NCBI GenBank assembly: GCA_046350295.1
Contig: JAXMAR010000001.1
Location: forward strand, 186,001 to 250,000
Length of the DNA stretch: 64,000 nt
Source: JAXMAR01 sp046350295
Lineage (GTDB): Bacteria; Planctomycetota; Planctomycetia; Gemmatales; Gemmataceae
Direction of reading: 5' to 3'
The notes below the pieces were generated by a model. That model saw nothing but the letters and a program-made list of their open reading frames with translations, was not told the DNA's origin and ran no database searches. The position numbers and the translations under genes were made by a program. Below are positions 36,249 to 44,738 of the stretch, piece after piece (the first letter of the stretch is position 1; every line of letters begins with the position of its first letter).

Positions 36249-38051
36249 TCACGGTCGGCACGGAAAGGCCAGGCGTGGCGCATTCGCGTAGCGCCGCATG
36301 CCGAGCGTCAGCCGGCCTCCAGCGCCGGGGGACAGGCGAACCGTCAGGGTCGAAGCGTTTACGGTCGCTTTCTCGGAGCCGAGGTTTCCGCTCGTGAATT
36401 CGTGCTCGCCATAGCCGCCCGCCTGGATGACGATCGTGCGTTCTTGCAACTGGTCGAGGTTCAGAAGCGTCAGCACGACACGATCGCCGGTCATCTCTTC
36501 CACCAGGGCCGCGACGTCTTCCGGTAGTCCGGCACGCCTTCTATCCGGATCGAAGTAGCGCACCCGGCAATGGAGCGGCGAGCCGACCTTTCCGGGCGGG
36601 AGGCCGCCGAGGGCCAGTTCGACAAGGGAATTGACGCTCGCCGGGTTGAATGGCAGCGGGTCGTCGGCGAGGCGCGTGTCGGGCGTGGTGGTGTCCTTGC
36701 GCATGGCGGCGACCTGCGTCCGCACGTGCTCCAGGTCGCGGCGCAGAGCGGTCTCCGGGTACTTCGCGTTCTTCCCCTCGAGGTACAGGAAGAACGGATC
36801 GCCAGGGACGCGGGCGCGGTCTTCCGGTTTCATCGACAGGTAGGCGACCTCGCGGGCCTTGAGGGCGTATTTGCCGGGCTTGAATTCGTACCAGCCGTCC
36901 TTGCCGTACATGGTCGGGTGCATGAGGACGCCGCCCTCCGTCTTGCAGTGCTTGTTGACGGCGTCGATATGCTTGCGCCAGGGTTCGAGCCAGGCGTCGT
37001 CGCCGGTGAGGAGGTAGGCGTTCATGAAGCCGAGGAAGCCGGCGGAATGGAGGTTGCGGTGGGCGAGCTTGCCGGTCTGCGGCACTTTGACGCTGAAGCC
37101 CCAGCCGTAGACGCCGCCCCACCAGTGGCCGCCGGCCGCCGAGCCGATCTTGCCGTCGAGGCCGATGTTGGTGGGGATGATGTCGCCGTTCTCTTTCATG
37201 CGCTCGCGCCAGGCGCCGACGTAGTCGAGCAGCCAGCGCTTATACTTCTCCTCGTGGTCGAGCATGAAGGCGTTGACGGCGAGGGAGGTGGCTTCGAGGT
37301 TGAGCGGGTGGTCGCCGATGATGTCGTTGTAATCCTCGAAGTGCGCGAGCATCTCCTTGTAGTCGCGCTCGCCGTGGCCTAAGCGGAAGCGGTTCTCGAT
37401 CTCGATCGGATCGCCGGCCCAGTCGAGCGCGGTCGCCTTGCGCAGGAGCGGGCCGCGGCTGCCGTTGAACATGCTGCGGATGATCTTGTGCTTGGGATCG
37501 TAATTGGGAGCGCCGGGGTCCTCGTTCAGGTAGAAGCCGGCGAAGCGGCGGACGCGCTGGCGGAACTTCGCGTCGTATGGATCGGAGAGCCCCTGCAAGT
37601 TGAAAACCGTGAGCCCCTCGCCGTTGTGCAGCCAGTCGAACATGACGGGGAACTCTTTGTAATACATGCCGTCCTTGGCGAAGGGGACGTGCGTCGTCTT
37701 GGCGAGGGTGTACTGCCGGAGGTGTCCTTCCCAGGCCTTCTTGTACATGCGGAGGACGTCGTCGGAGCCGCCGAGGGCGTGGAGTATGGGCCAGTCGGTG
37801 CAGTTCTCGATGGCGTCGTCGGGACCGTCGTCGCCGCCCCAGCGCTCGACGCAGAGGAGATAGCCGCGCTCGTCGAAGTAGCGCTCGAAGAACTCACGGC
37901 AAGCGGCGGCGTTGGCGCGGAGGAGCTCGCGCTCGAGTAGAGCCCAGGTTGGCGGCGACAGGGGAGTCGTGATGTGGATGACCTTGTCTTGCGCCGTCAG
38001 GGGAGCGGTGAAGGCGATGGTGAGGAGGGTGGCAAGGGTGGGTTTGAACAT
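36249..38051 (-). CDS. Exported hypothetical protein of 600 residues, possibly alpha/alpha-barrel
   Basis: A signal peptide (residues 1-20) precedes a protein rich in Trp and aromatic helices: LLCVERWGGDDGPDDAIENC, KDGMYYKEFPVMFDWLHNGE, AFMLDHEEKYKRWLLDYVGA, IGSAAGGHWWGGVYGWGFSV and MNAYLLTGDDAWLEPWRKHI. The repeating helix pairs resemble an (alpha/alpha)6 barrel as in polysaccharide lyases and glycosidases, and a beta-rich end (residues 500-600) follows. This is inference from pattern; no catalytic site is claimed. The 3' end abuts the IS110 remnant. Confidence 0.72.
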   Translation of the reverse strand: MFKPTLATLLTIAFTAPLTAQDKVIHITTPLSPPTWALLERELLRANAAACREFFERYFDERGYLLCVERWGGDDGPDDAIENCTDWPILHALGGSDDVLRMYKKAWEGHLRQYTLAKTTHVPFAKDGMYYKEFPVMFDWLHNGEGLTVFNLQGLSDPYDAKFRQRVRRFAGFYLNEDPGAPNYDPKHKIIRSMFNGSRGPLLRKATALDWAGDPIEIENRFRLGHGERDYKEMLAHFEDYNDIIGDHPLNLEATSLAVNAFMLDHEEKYKRWLLDYVGAWRERMKENGDIIPTNIGLDGKIGSAAGGHWWGGVYGWGFSVKVPQTGKLAHRNLHSAGFLGFMNAYLLTGDDAWLEPWRKHIDAVNKHCKTEGGVLMHPTMYGKDGWYEFKPGKYALKAREVAYLSMKPEDRARVPGDPFFLYLEGKNAKYPETALRRDLEHVRTQVAAMRKDTTTPDTRLADDPLPFNPASVNSLVELALGGLPPGKVGSPLHCRVRYFDPDRRRAGLPEDVAALVEEMTGDRVVLTLLNLDQLQERTIVIQAGGYGEHEFTSGNLGSEKATVNASTLTVRLSPGAGGRLTLGMRRYANAPRLAFPCRP

Positions 38052-38445
38052 GCGAGGGGCTCCCGTGGGTCTGGCTTGCTCGTCTCGCAATTCGACCATG
38101 AGGCGTTGCGAGAAGCTACTTCTTTCCGAAGTTCTACCACACGGAGCAGACGACCTCGGACGGACAGGTCATCTGGCGAGAAAACATTGCTTCGCCGTGC
38201 TACACCGCTTCGACGCCGTTGGACGCCACCTCGGCACGGTTGTTGAGCGGATCAAAAGGGACGAGGGATTTCGAGGGACGCGACTTGGCCAAGCTGGAAG
38301 ACATGATCGAGGGACTCGGGGCTATCGAACTCCGGGACATCCGGGTCAAGCTGTTTTCGGTCGAGGTCGACCGAGTCGCCCACGCGCCCTCTTCGTTGTG
38401 CGCAATTGGGATAGAATGCCGGGGTTCCCAGCGAGGACCATTCTC
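38052..38445. other. Intergenic region with an orphan reading frame
   Basis: In these 394 bases one plus-strand frame is free of stops from about 38106 and includes DFEGRDLAKLEDMIEGLGAI and ELRDIRVKLFSVEVDR, which look protein-like. It has no ATG at a sensible place and runs into the Uma2 gene in another frame. It may be the relic of a small gene. Nothing else was recognised. Confidence 0.4.
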
Positions 38446-39210
38446 ATGTCCGCTGCCGCAAAAACGTTGAAGGTCGACTACCCCACCTCGGACGGCAAGC
38501 CCATGGCCGAAACCGATCTGCACCGGGACCAGATGGTTGACGCGATCCAGACGCTTCAGCATCGGTACCGCGAGCGGACAAACGTCTACGTATCCGGCAA
38601 TCTGCTCATCTTCTATGAGCCGGGGAACAAGCGTAAGCACGTGGCGCCGGACACCTTCGTCGTTTTTGGCGTGCCCAAGCGAAAGCGGCTGAACTATCTC
38701 ACCTGGGAAGAGGGCAAAAGTCCGGACGTGCTGATCGAGATCACGTCGAAGTCGACGAAGCGCGAGGACATTGTCACGAAGAAGACGATCTATCGCGACA
38801 AGTTCAAAGCGAAGGAGTACATCCTCTTCGATCCGACGGGCGACTACATCGAGGGCCAGCTTCAAGGCTGGCGCCGCGTGCGCGGCCAATGGAAGGAAAT
38901 GCCCGTTCACAACGGCAAGCTCTATTGCGCGACGCTGGGACTCGAATTGCACGTCGATGGAACGCGCCTGCGCTTCTTCGATCCCGAGACACAGCAGTAC
39001 CTGGCCAATCCGGAGGAACGCGCGGAAGCGGAGAAGGAGCGGGCTGACACGGAGAAGGAGCGGGCCGCGGCCGAAAGGCGCCGCGCCGAAGCCGAGCGGC
39101 GCCGCGCCGAGCAAGCCGAGGCAGAGCGCATTCGCGTGGAGCAGGAAAACGAGCGGCTGCGGCGCGAGATCGAGGCGCTGCGTCGGGGCCGGCCGGCCGG
39201 TGGGGAGTGA
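38446..39210 (+). CDS. Uma2-type (DUF820) putative restriction-like endonuclease with charged tail
   Basis: The 254-residue protein matches Uma2/DUF820: ETDLHRDQMVDAIQTL, VYVSGNLLIFYEPGN, VAPDTFVVFGVPKRKRLNYL, PDVLIEITSKSTKREDIVTK with the D...ExxS arrangement, and YRDKFKAKEYILFDPTGDYI. The fold is PD-(D/E)XK-like, activity mostly unproven. The C-terminus (from about 190) is a long helix of alternating Glu/Arg with short repeats (ERAEAEKERADTEKERAAAE), as is common in planctomycete and cyanobacterial copies. ATG at 38446. Confidence 0.87.
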   Translation: MSAAAKTLKVDYPTSDGKPMAETDLHRDQMVDAIQTLQHRYRERTNVYVSGNLLIFYEPGNKRKHVAPDTFVVFGVPKRKRLNYLTWEEGKSPDVLIEITSKSTKREDIVTKKTIYRDKFKAKEYILFDPTGDYIEGQLQGWRRVRGQWKEMPVHNGKLYCATLGLELHVDGTRLRFFDPETQQYLANPEERAEAEKERADTEKERAAAERRRAEAERRRAEQAEAERIRVEQENERLRREIEALRRGRPAGGE

Positions 39211-39277
39211 GCCGCATGGACGCCGCCGGCGAGCGCCGGAATTGCGGCGTTGAGAAAAACATCGAGGGCCCATCCCC

Positions 39278-40489
39278 ATGCACCGCCGTAACTTTCTCGA
39301 AGCCGCCGCCGCGGCGCTTCCCGCCGCTGCCGCCGTCGATGAAGCCGTCGCCAAGGATCCGCCCGTCAAGCCCGGCCGGGCGCTGAAGATCACCAAGCTC
39401 GAAACCTTCCTGGTGAAGCCGCGCTGGCTGTTTCTCAAGGTGCATACGGACGCGGGCATTGTCGGCCTCGGGGAGCCGATCCTCGAGGGGCGGGCGGTGA
39501 CGTGTGCGGCGGCGGTGCAGGAGATCGCGCCTTATCTGGTCGGTAAGGACCCGCGGCAGGTCGTGCATCACTGGCAGGCGATCTATCGGCATGCGTTCTA
39601 CCGCGGCGGCCCGATCTTGACGAGCGCCTTGAGCGGGATCGACATGGCGCTCTGGGACATCAAGGGGAAGGCGCTCGGCGTTCCGGTTTATGAATTGCTC
39701 GGTGGGCCGACGCGGCGAAAGGTGCGTGTCTACGCCCATGCCAACACCCCGGCGGCAATGCGGCCACTCCTCAAGCGTGGCTTCACCGCCTTCAAGTGCG
39801 GGCCGGCGAAGCGGCGCAACAGCCGGTACATCGAGACGCCGGCGGCGGTGCGCTACGCGGCCGAGCGTTTCGGCGAGCTGCGCAAGGAGGCGGGGGACGA
39901 CATCGACATCGCTATCGACTTCCACGGCGCCATCAGCCCCGCCATGGCGAAGGTGCTCATCAAGGCCCTCGAACCGCACAACCCGATGTTCATCGAGGAG
40001 CCGATCAACTGCCAGAACCACGACCTGATGGCCGAGATCGCGCGCGGCACGCACCTGCCGATCGCGACCGGCGAGCGCGTCTTCACGAAGTGGGGCTTCC
40101 GCGAGGTGCTGGAGAAGAAGGCGGCGACGATCCTGCAGCCGGACCTGTGCCACGCGGGCGGCATCACCGAGGTGCGGCTGATCGCGGGCATGGCCGAAGC
40201 GTTCTACGCGACCATCGCGCCCCACAACCCGCTCGGCCCGATCTCGCTGGCGGCGGGGATCCAACTCGCGGCGTCGATCCCGAACTTCCTGTGCCAGGAG
40301 CAGGTCAGCCTCGGCGAAGGCTACCTGCGCACGCCGTTCGTCGTCGGCAAGAACGGTTACGTCGACGTGCCGACCGGGCCCGGGCTGGGGATCGAGCTGG
40401 ATGAGAAAGCGCTCGAAAAGCAGCTCGGACACGAGTGGCGGAACCGGGAGGCGTATGACGAGGATGATGGGTCGGTGGTGGATTGGTAA
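39278..40489 (+). CDS. dgoD: Enolase-superfamily dehydratase, D-galactonate dehydratase-like
   Basis: The protein resembles DgoD, which dehydrates D-galactonate to 2-keto-3-deoxygalactonate. After a Tat-like start (MHRRNFLEAAAAAL) come LKITKLETFLVKPRWLFLKV, a mandelate racemase/muconate lactonizing barrel with metal ligands in IAIDFHGAIS (Asp), MFIEEPINCQ (Glu) and IATGERVFTKWGF (Glu), then LQPDLCHAGGITEV and TIAPHNPLGPISLA with the catalytic His. The end, EWRNREAYDEDDGSVVDW, is the usual DgoD tail. The last 78 bases of the gene are copied exactly at 41653-41730. Predicted substrate is an aldonic acid; galactonate is a guess from overall resemblance. Confidence 0.87.
   Translation: MHRRNFLEAAAAALPAAAAVDEAVAKDPPVKPGRALKITKLETFLVKPRWLFLKVHTDAGIVGLGEPILEGRAVTCAAAVQEIAPYLVGKDPRQVVHHWQAIYRHAFYRGGPILTSALSGIDMALWDIKGKALGVPVYELLGGPTRRKVRVYAHANTPAAMRPLLKRGFTAFKCGPAKRRNSRYIETPAAVRYAAERFGELRKEAGDDIDIAIDFHGAISPAMAKVLIKALEPHNPMFIEEPINCQNHDLMAEIARGTHLPIATGERVFTKWGFREVLEKKAATILQPDLCHAGGITEVRLIAGMAEAFYATIAPHNPLGPISLAAGIQLAASIPNFLCQEQVSLGEGYLRTPFVVGKNGYVDVPTGPGLGIELDEKALEKQLGHEWRNREAYDEDDGSVVDW
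40411..40488 (+). repeat. 78-bp direct repeat, copy A (end of dgoD-like gene)
   Basis: Bases 40411-40488 are identical to 41653-41730 over all 78 positions, starting at gctcgaaaagcagctcgg and ending at gattggta. The copy covers the last 26 codons of the dgoD-like gene apart from the third base of the stop codon region. Outside these limits the sequences differ at once. Confidence 0.95.
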
Positions 40490-40536
40490 TGGGACGGGAT
40501 TTGGCGAGGAGTCACCATGCGTTCAAGGAGACCGTC

Positions 40537-40734
40537 GTGATCGAGCTTACCGAGCCGCAGGCGAAAGCCGTTGAAGCGGAGAAGAAGCCTTTGCACCTGA
40601 TGAATCCGCGCACGCAGGAGGTCTTTGTGCTGATCCGGAAGCAGGTGTACGATCTCACTTGCTCGATGGCTGGTGGTGAAGCGAAAGTGTGGGACGATGC
40701 GGACGACAATGACCTCATCCGGAAGTCGACATGA
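40537..40734 (+). CDS. Small antitoxin-like protein
   Basis: GTG at 40537 with a good ribosome binding site (aaggag, seven bases before) gives a 65-residue protein reading MIELTEPQAKAVEAEKKPLH and NPRTQEVFVLIRKQVYDLTC. This resembles small Phd-like antitoxin or regulator proteins that planctomycetes keep next to toxins, but no toxin gene follows. The longer frame would overlap dgoD's end. The family match is from memory. Confidence 0.6.
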   Translation: MIELTEPQAKAVEAEKKPLHLMNPRTQEVFVLIRKQVYDLTCSMAGGEAKVWDDADDNDLIRKST

Positions 40735-40759
40735 GGTAACTTGCAGCAGGTTTGCTGGC

Positions 40760-41398
40760 ATGGCTCAGCCAACGCATACGAAATTGCTAACTGCAGCCGC
40801 TCGCCGAATCCTACGTCCGCTTGGGTTGCGGCAACGCGGGAGTAGCCGACTTTGGTTTGCTGATCAAGGTTGGTGGCTCATCGTCGTAGAGTTCCAGCCT
40901 TCAGGCTGGAGCAAGGGCAGTTATCTGAACGTGGGAGCAATGTGGTTGTGGTTCGAGAAAAATCACTTCTCGTTCGATGAAGGATACCGCGTTGAGAGCT
41001 TTGCCCCTTTCGAAGACGAGGCGCAGTTCGCGTCATTGGCCGAAAACTTGGCGGAGAGAGCGGCTGACGAGATCACTCGTCTTCGATCGCTTTTCCCTTC
41101 GGTGGAAGTGGCCGCCCACTACCTGGCGGCGAAATCGCCCAAAGAACTTTGGGAGAGTTTTCATGCGGGCGTAGCGTGCGGACTTTCCGGGTACGCGACT
41201 CTGGCGAAGCGATTCTTCAGCCTCGTCGCCGACACAGGCGATACGCGAGATTGGGCCCAAGCGGTGGCCTCGCTTGCTCGGGACTATTCCTTGGCGGTTG
41301 AGGACGTCTCCGGTTTCAGATGTCGGATTGAGCAGGTCATCCGCCGCACGCGTCCGTTATTCAAACTCGCAGAGGACGGCGACCTGGGCTTGTATTGA
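40760..41398 (+). CDS. DUF4304-like hypothetical protein
   Basis: The 212-residue protein starts MAQPTHTKLLTAAARRILRP and reads LGLRQRGSSRLWFADQGWWL and IVVEFQPSGWSKGSYLNVGA, with the LGFxRKG...W...VEFQ...LNVG pattern of DUF4304 proteins, whose function is unknown but which often appear in polymorphic-toxin and accessory regions. It has no signal peptide. The gene lies within the 1.2-kb segment bounded by the 78-bp direct repeat and has a lower GC content than the neighbouring genes. Confidence 0.7.
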   Translation: MAQPTHTKLLTAAARRILRPLGLRQRGSSRLWFADQGWWLIVVEFQPSGWSKGSYLNVGAMWLWFEKNHFSFDEGYRVESFAPFEDEAQFASLAENLAERAADEITRLRSLFPSVEVAAHYLAAKSPKELWESFHAGVACGLSGYATLAKRFFSLVADTGDTRDWAQAVASLARDYSLAVEDVSGFRCRIEQVIRRTRPLFKLAEDGDLGLY

Positions 41399-41413
41399 AC
41401 TCTGGGGAGCGCC

Positions 41414-41731
41414 ATGAAAGCGCAAATCGGCCTATTGAGCGTGGCAATCGCACTCATCGTGGGCGGGTCGCCGGCGAATGCCCAGGCGCCGCCAACCGAG
41501 TGGGTGGACGCAACCACGGGGCACCGTGTCATTCGCTTGTCTGGGGATGGCGGCGGGTCGAGTCTGTACTTCCACCAGAACAGTTACACGCCGAAAGGGG
41601 ACAAGCTCGCCTTCGACACGAAGGGCGGGATTGCCGTTGTCGACCTGACGCGGCTCGAAAAGCAGCTCGGACACGAGTGGCGGAACCGGGAGGCGTATGA
41701 CGAGGATGATGGGTCGGTGGTGGATTGGTAG
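41414..41731 (+). pseudogene. Truncated exported lyase-like gene fused to a copied dgoD tail
   Basis: The 105-residue frame starts with a signal peptide (MKAQIGLLSVAIALIVGGSP) and EWVDATTGHRVIRLSGDGGG, SSLYFHQNSYTPKGDKLAFD, which resembles the first blade of oligogalacturonate-lyase or TolB-type beta-propellers. After TRLEKQ the sequence is the exact tail of the dgoD-like protein, DEDDGSVVDW, and ends with TAG. A full lyase would have several hundred residues. The chimaera arose from a recombination or copying event with dgoD; it is unlikely to be active. Confidence 0.8.
41653..41730 (+). repeat. 78-bp direct repeat, copy B (end of truncated lyase-like gene)
   Basis: This is the second exact copy of the dgoD 3' end, 1,242 bases downstream of copy A, in the same orientation and joined in the matching reading frame. 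The stop differs only because the base after the copy changes (TAA to TAG). Confidence 0.95.
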
Positions 41732-41866
41732 ACGTGCCGGAGACAGCGATGCCGGGTGGAGACGCCGGGCGCGGAAACACCTTTTTTTTTCGTTGCCACG
41801 GCGCCGACAGCGCCTACACCTTCATTAGCGCCTTTGGGACCACCTTTTTCCAAACTGGAGACGCCC

Positions 41867-42595
41867 ATGTCCGTCGTACGTTTGAAGGAGAAAGGCCGTC
41901 GGCTTCTTGGCCGGTTGTTGAAGCATGCCCGCAACGTCGGCTTGGCCGCGGCGCTGGTTCCTCTTGGGGCGCTTCCCGCCTCAGCCGCGCCCATGGAAGC
42001 GAGCGTCATATCGCAGACAAGCCCGACCAGCGGCGGAACCTTGTATCAGTTCACGGTGAACAACCTGTCGACCGGCCAGTCCGGCGGGCCCCCGTTTCTG
42101 ACGGCCTTCATGCTTCCCTTGTTCCACACCTCGGATGTCGGGAACATCGTGAACCCCAATGGCTGGCAGGCACAGTTGACGAGCGACCCTGCCTTGATCG
42201 CCTCACTCTGGCATTACAATGCGAATAACGATACGAAGGCGCAGCAGGGCCTGTTCGGCGCCAATCCCCACTTCTGGGACCATCCGCCCGCCCTCCTCAT
42301 ATGGTCGGTGTCCAACTCTGCCAGCGACGTTTCGCCCGCCATTACGCCCGGCTTCGGCGGCATTCCCGGCCCCGGGGGCTCCCTGAGCGGATTCTCCTTC
42401 GTCAGCCCCTTTGGCTCGACCAAGGCGCCCTTCGTCGCCGGCTTCGATAACGGCCAGACCGCCATCGGCGATCCCGACATCCCGAACAACCCGACGATCC
42501 AGGCCATCCCCGAGCCCGCCTCCTTCCTCGTCTTCGCCGGCATGGGAGCGGCGCTCTGGCTCGGTCTGAAACGCAGACGAACCGGAGAGGCTTGA
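41867..42595 (+). CDS. PEP-CTERM sorted exported protein
   Basis: The 242-residue protein has a long N-terminal signal (about residues 1-41, ALPASAAP) and a C-terminal sorting signal, IPEPASFLVFAGMGAALWLG followed by LKRRR, which marks it for processing by an exosortase and attachment at the cell surface or polymer matrix. The middle part is Gly/Pro/Asn-rich with IVNPNGWQAQL and FSFVSPFGSTKAPFVAGFDN, and is of unknown function. ATG at 41867 has a ctggag binding site. A strong terminator follows. No exosortase gene is in view. Confidence 0.9.
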   Translation: MSVVRLKEKGRRLLGRLLKHARNVGLAAALVPLGALPASAAPMEASVISQTSPTSGGTLYQFTVNNLSTGQSGGPPFLTAFMLPLFHTSDVGNIVNPNGWQAQLTSDPALIASLWHYNANNDTKAQQGLFGANPHFWDHPPALLIWSVSNSASDVSPAITPGFGGIPGPGGSLSGFSFVSPFGSTKAPFVAGFDNGQTAIGDPDIPNNPTIQAIPEPASFLVFAGMGAALWLGLKRRRTGEA

Positions 42596-42606
42596 TTCGT
42601 ATCCAC

Positions 42607-42632
42607 GGCCGGAGGGATTCCCTCCGGCCTTT
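42607..42632 (+). terminator. Rho-independent terminator after PEP-CTERM gene
   Basis: A perfect 10-base stem (ggccggaggg and ccctccggcc) around the loop att is followed by ttt. It lies only four bases before the ATG of the glycosyltransferase gene, so it may also limit read-through into that gene. Confidence 0.8.
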
Positions 42633-42635
42633 CGC

Positions 42636-43856
42636 ATGCGCGTCCTTCTCATCAATAACCACTGCATCAGCGACCCGACCGCGGGCGTCGTGCGCAGTCT
42701 GCGCACGCTGGCGCGCTGGCTCGTCGAAGCGGGGCATCCGACGCGCGTCCTGACCACCGCTCGCTTCGAGGCGCCGGTCCCGTTCGGCATCGAGGAGCAC
42801 CTCGCTTCTCTGGGCGTGCCGCTTCCGAAGAAATTCACGCGCGCCCGTCCCTGGCTCGACTACCACCTCGACGGCGTCCCTGTCCGCCTCCTCTTGACGC
42901 GGCACAACGACGAGGCGCGGCCCGATGTCGCGGAAGCGGCGCAGTTCAGCGCCGAAGTGGCGCAAACACTCGATGCGCTCCACCCCGATCGCCTCATCGC
43001 TTGCAACGCCCACCCCATGATCCGGCGCGGCCTCGAACTGGCCCGGCAGCGCGCCATCGCCACCGTCTTCGCCGTCCGCGGCTACGGCTACTACGACCGT
43101 CGCTACTTTGCCGCGGTCGACCACGCCTTCACCTGCAGCGCTTTCCTGAGCGAGCATTACCGGGCAAAGATCGGCCTCGTCAGCACGCCGATCGCTCCGC
43201 CGCTCGACTGGTCGCAGGTGACGGCTCCGGCCGATAACCGGAAATTCCTCACCTTCGTCCACCCGGCGCCGCATAAGGGGGCGCTACCGTTCCTCCGCCT
43301 GGCCGACATGCTGGGCGGCCGCCGCCCCGACATCCCGATTCTGGTGGTGCAATCGGGCCGCGACGCCGGTCTTCTGAACAGCGTTCCCGGCATCGACTTC
43401 AAGCGCTATCCCCAGATCATGGCGGCGCCCCCCACGCCGCAACCCGCGGACTACCTGGCGCTGACGCGCGTCCTGCTGGCGCCTTCGGTGTGGGCCGAGC
43501 CTTTCGGCCGGGTCGCCGCGGAAGCCCTGGTCAACGGGATTCCGCCCGTGGTCAGCGATCGCGGCGGGTTGCCGGAAGCCGTCGGCGGCGACTTTGCGGC
43601 GGGGGGGGCCGGCTTCGTGCGGCCGCTGCCGGAGTGCGTCGACGGGCAGCCGCCGCGTCTGCCTTCGGAGGAGGAGATGCGTCCCTGGTTCGACACCGTC
43701 TGCTCCCTCTGGGACGATACGGCGCTGTATCGACTGGCCGGCGAGCGTGGCCGGGCGCTGGCGGCGGCGCGTTACAGTGAGGCGGTGTCGCGCAGCGCGC
43801 ACCTCGACTGGCTGCAGAGCCTGACGCCGACGTGTTCCTTGTGGAGCGCGCGCTGA
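42636..43856 (+). CDS. Glycosyltransferase family 4-type protein
   Basis: The 406-residue protein has a GT-B fold. Its N-terminus, MRVLLINNHCISDPTAGVVR, and SLRTLARWLVEAGH are typical of GT4 enzymes, and its second half shows FVHPAPHKGALPFLRLADML, then LLAPSVWAEPFGRVAAEALV and PPVVSDRGGLPEAVG, the E-x7-E sugar-nucleotide site region. It should transfer a sugar from a nucleotide donor to an acceptor; neither is known. It lacks a signal peptide. No polysaccharide cluster is beside it, though galE is encoded at 61797. Confidence 0.85.
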   Translation: MRVLLINNHCISDPTAGVVRSLRTLARWLVEAGHPTRVLTTARFEAPVPFGIEEHLASLGVPLPKKFTRARPWLDYHLDGVPVRLLLTRHNDEARPDVAEAAQFSAEVAQTLDALHPDRLIACNAHPMIRRGLELARQRAIATVFAVRGYGYYDRRYFAAVDHAFTCSAFLSEHYRAKIGLVSTPIAPPLDWSQVTAPADNRKFLTFVHPAPHKGALPFLRLADMLGGRRPDIPILVVQSGRDAGLLNSVPGIDFKRYPQIMAAPPTPQPADYLALTRVLLAPSVWAEPFGRVAAEALVNGIPPVVSDRGGLPEAVGGDFAAGGAGFVRPLPECVDGQPPRLPSEEEMRPWFDTVCSLWDDTALYRLAGERGRALAAARYSEAVSRSAHLDWLQSLTPTCSLWSAR

Positions 43857-44051
43857 TGGCGTCGCTGGGGGCCATCCGTCGGCGATTCCGACCCGCGTCA
43901 AAGCGAGCGCGCACCCCGCACGCCCACGTCTGCTCCGGACGCGCCTCGCCCCCTCATTAACCCGCAGCCCCGCCCAGAAAGCGCGCCGCAAGACCGCCCG
44001 TCAGCCGCTCGCCGGCCCATCAACCCAGCCGGCCAGGCGCCAAAAGGCCGC

Positions 44052-44738
44052 TCACCGTTTACCCGCTTTGCGCCGCGCCTTCTTTCCTTGCCCCGGCGCC
44101 GCGCCGCCGCCGCTCAGCACCGTCCGCAGCTTCTCCGGCGACGAGAACACGTCCATCGACCCCGTCCGCAGCACTTCCCCCATCAACGCCGCCTTTCCCG
44201 CCGACGCCGCCGGCCGGAGCATCCGCACGATGTCCAGCGCGAACTCCGGCTCCATCGACTTCATGATCGGCCTCATCTCCTCCTCCATGCGCTGCTCCTT
44301 GCGGTACCCCTCCCACTCGTCCATGTTCACCCGATCCGGTTCCACCCCCTTCGGCAACACGTAGGTGAACAACACCCGCGCCGCCGCCACGTTCCCTTCC
44401 AGCGCCAGCTGTACCAGCTTTTTCCCGATCGCCACGATCTCCTCGTCCGTGACCGCCTCCAGCAAGAGCCGCTTCAGCCGCGCCACGCGCCGGTTATAGG
44501 GATTCCCCGCCTTCAAGCCCGCAGGCGAGTCCAAGCCCGCAGGCGAGTCTTCGAGCCTGCGGGATGACGCCGCCCCCTCCATACGCGCCTCCCCTCCGCC
44601 CCCCGCTTGCGGCTTCGCGGACGCCGCATCTTGCCGAGGCGCATCCGTTGCCACCGGTTTCTCCGCGGGCAACACGCCGTTCCCATTTCCATTCCCATTC
44701 GCCAACAGTGCATCCAAAGAAAAACGTGACAGGTCCAT
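44052..44738 (-). CDS. Hypothetical protein with DUF5681-like helical core and inserted repeat
   Basis: The 228-residue protein begins MDLSRFSLDALLANGNGNGN, a low-complexity run, and from about residue 78 has NPYNRRVARLKRLLLEAVTD and KKLVQLALEGNVAAARVLFT, a helical arrangement like DUF5681 or small-terminase-type proteins (reading by eye). Between the two lies DSPAGLDSPAGLKAG, encoded by the tandem 18-bp units of a dispersed repeat that occurs in intergenic DNA at 3686. ATG at 44738 has a ggagag binding site. The tail is basic (GKKARRKAGKR). Function unknown. Confidence 0.7.
   Translation of the reverse strand: MDLSRFSLDALLANGNGNGNGVLPAEKPVATDAPRQDAASAKPQAGGGGEARMEGAASSRRLEDSPAGLDSPAGLKAGNPYNRRVARLKRLLLEAVTDEEIVAIGKKLVQLALEGNVAAARVLFTYVLPKGVEPDRVNMDEWEGYRKEQRMEEEMRPIMKSMEPEFALDIVRMLRPAASAGKAALMGEVLRTGSMDVFSSPEKLRTVLSGGGAAPGQGKKARRKAGKR
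44514..44563. repeat. Dispersed repeat with 18-bp tandem unit inside a coding region
   Basis: The unit caagcccgcaggcgagtc is present twice in tandem (44514-44531, 44532-44549) and is followed by ttcgagcctgcggg, which pairs with cccgcaggc of the second unit (nine perfect pairs). The stretch 44531-44563 matches the intergenic element at 3686-3718 in inverted orientation (30 of 33 bases). Because 18 is a multiple of three, the reading frame is kept. Confidence 0.8.

Noticed and set aside
38106..38470. Orphan frame before the Uma2 gene as a real gene
   Set aside because: It lacks a credible start codon and binding site, and runs into the Uma2 gene in a different frame.
41784..41792. T9 run as a terminator of the truncated lyase-like gene
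   Set aside because: No stable stem directly precedes it, so it does not qualify as an intrinsic terminator.
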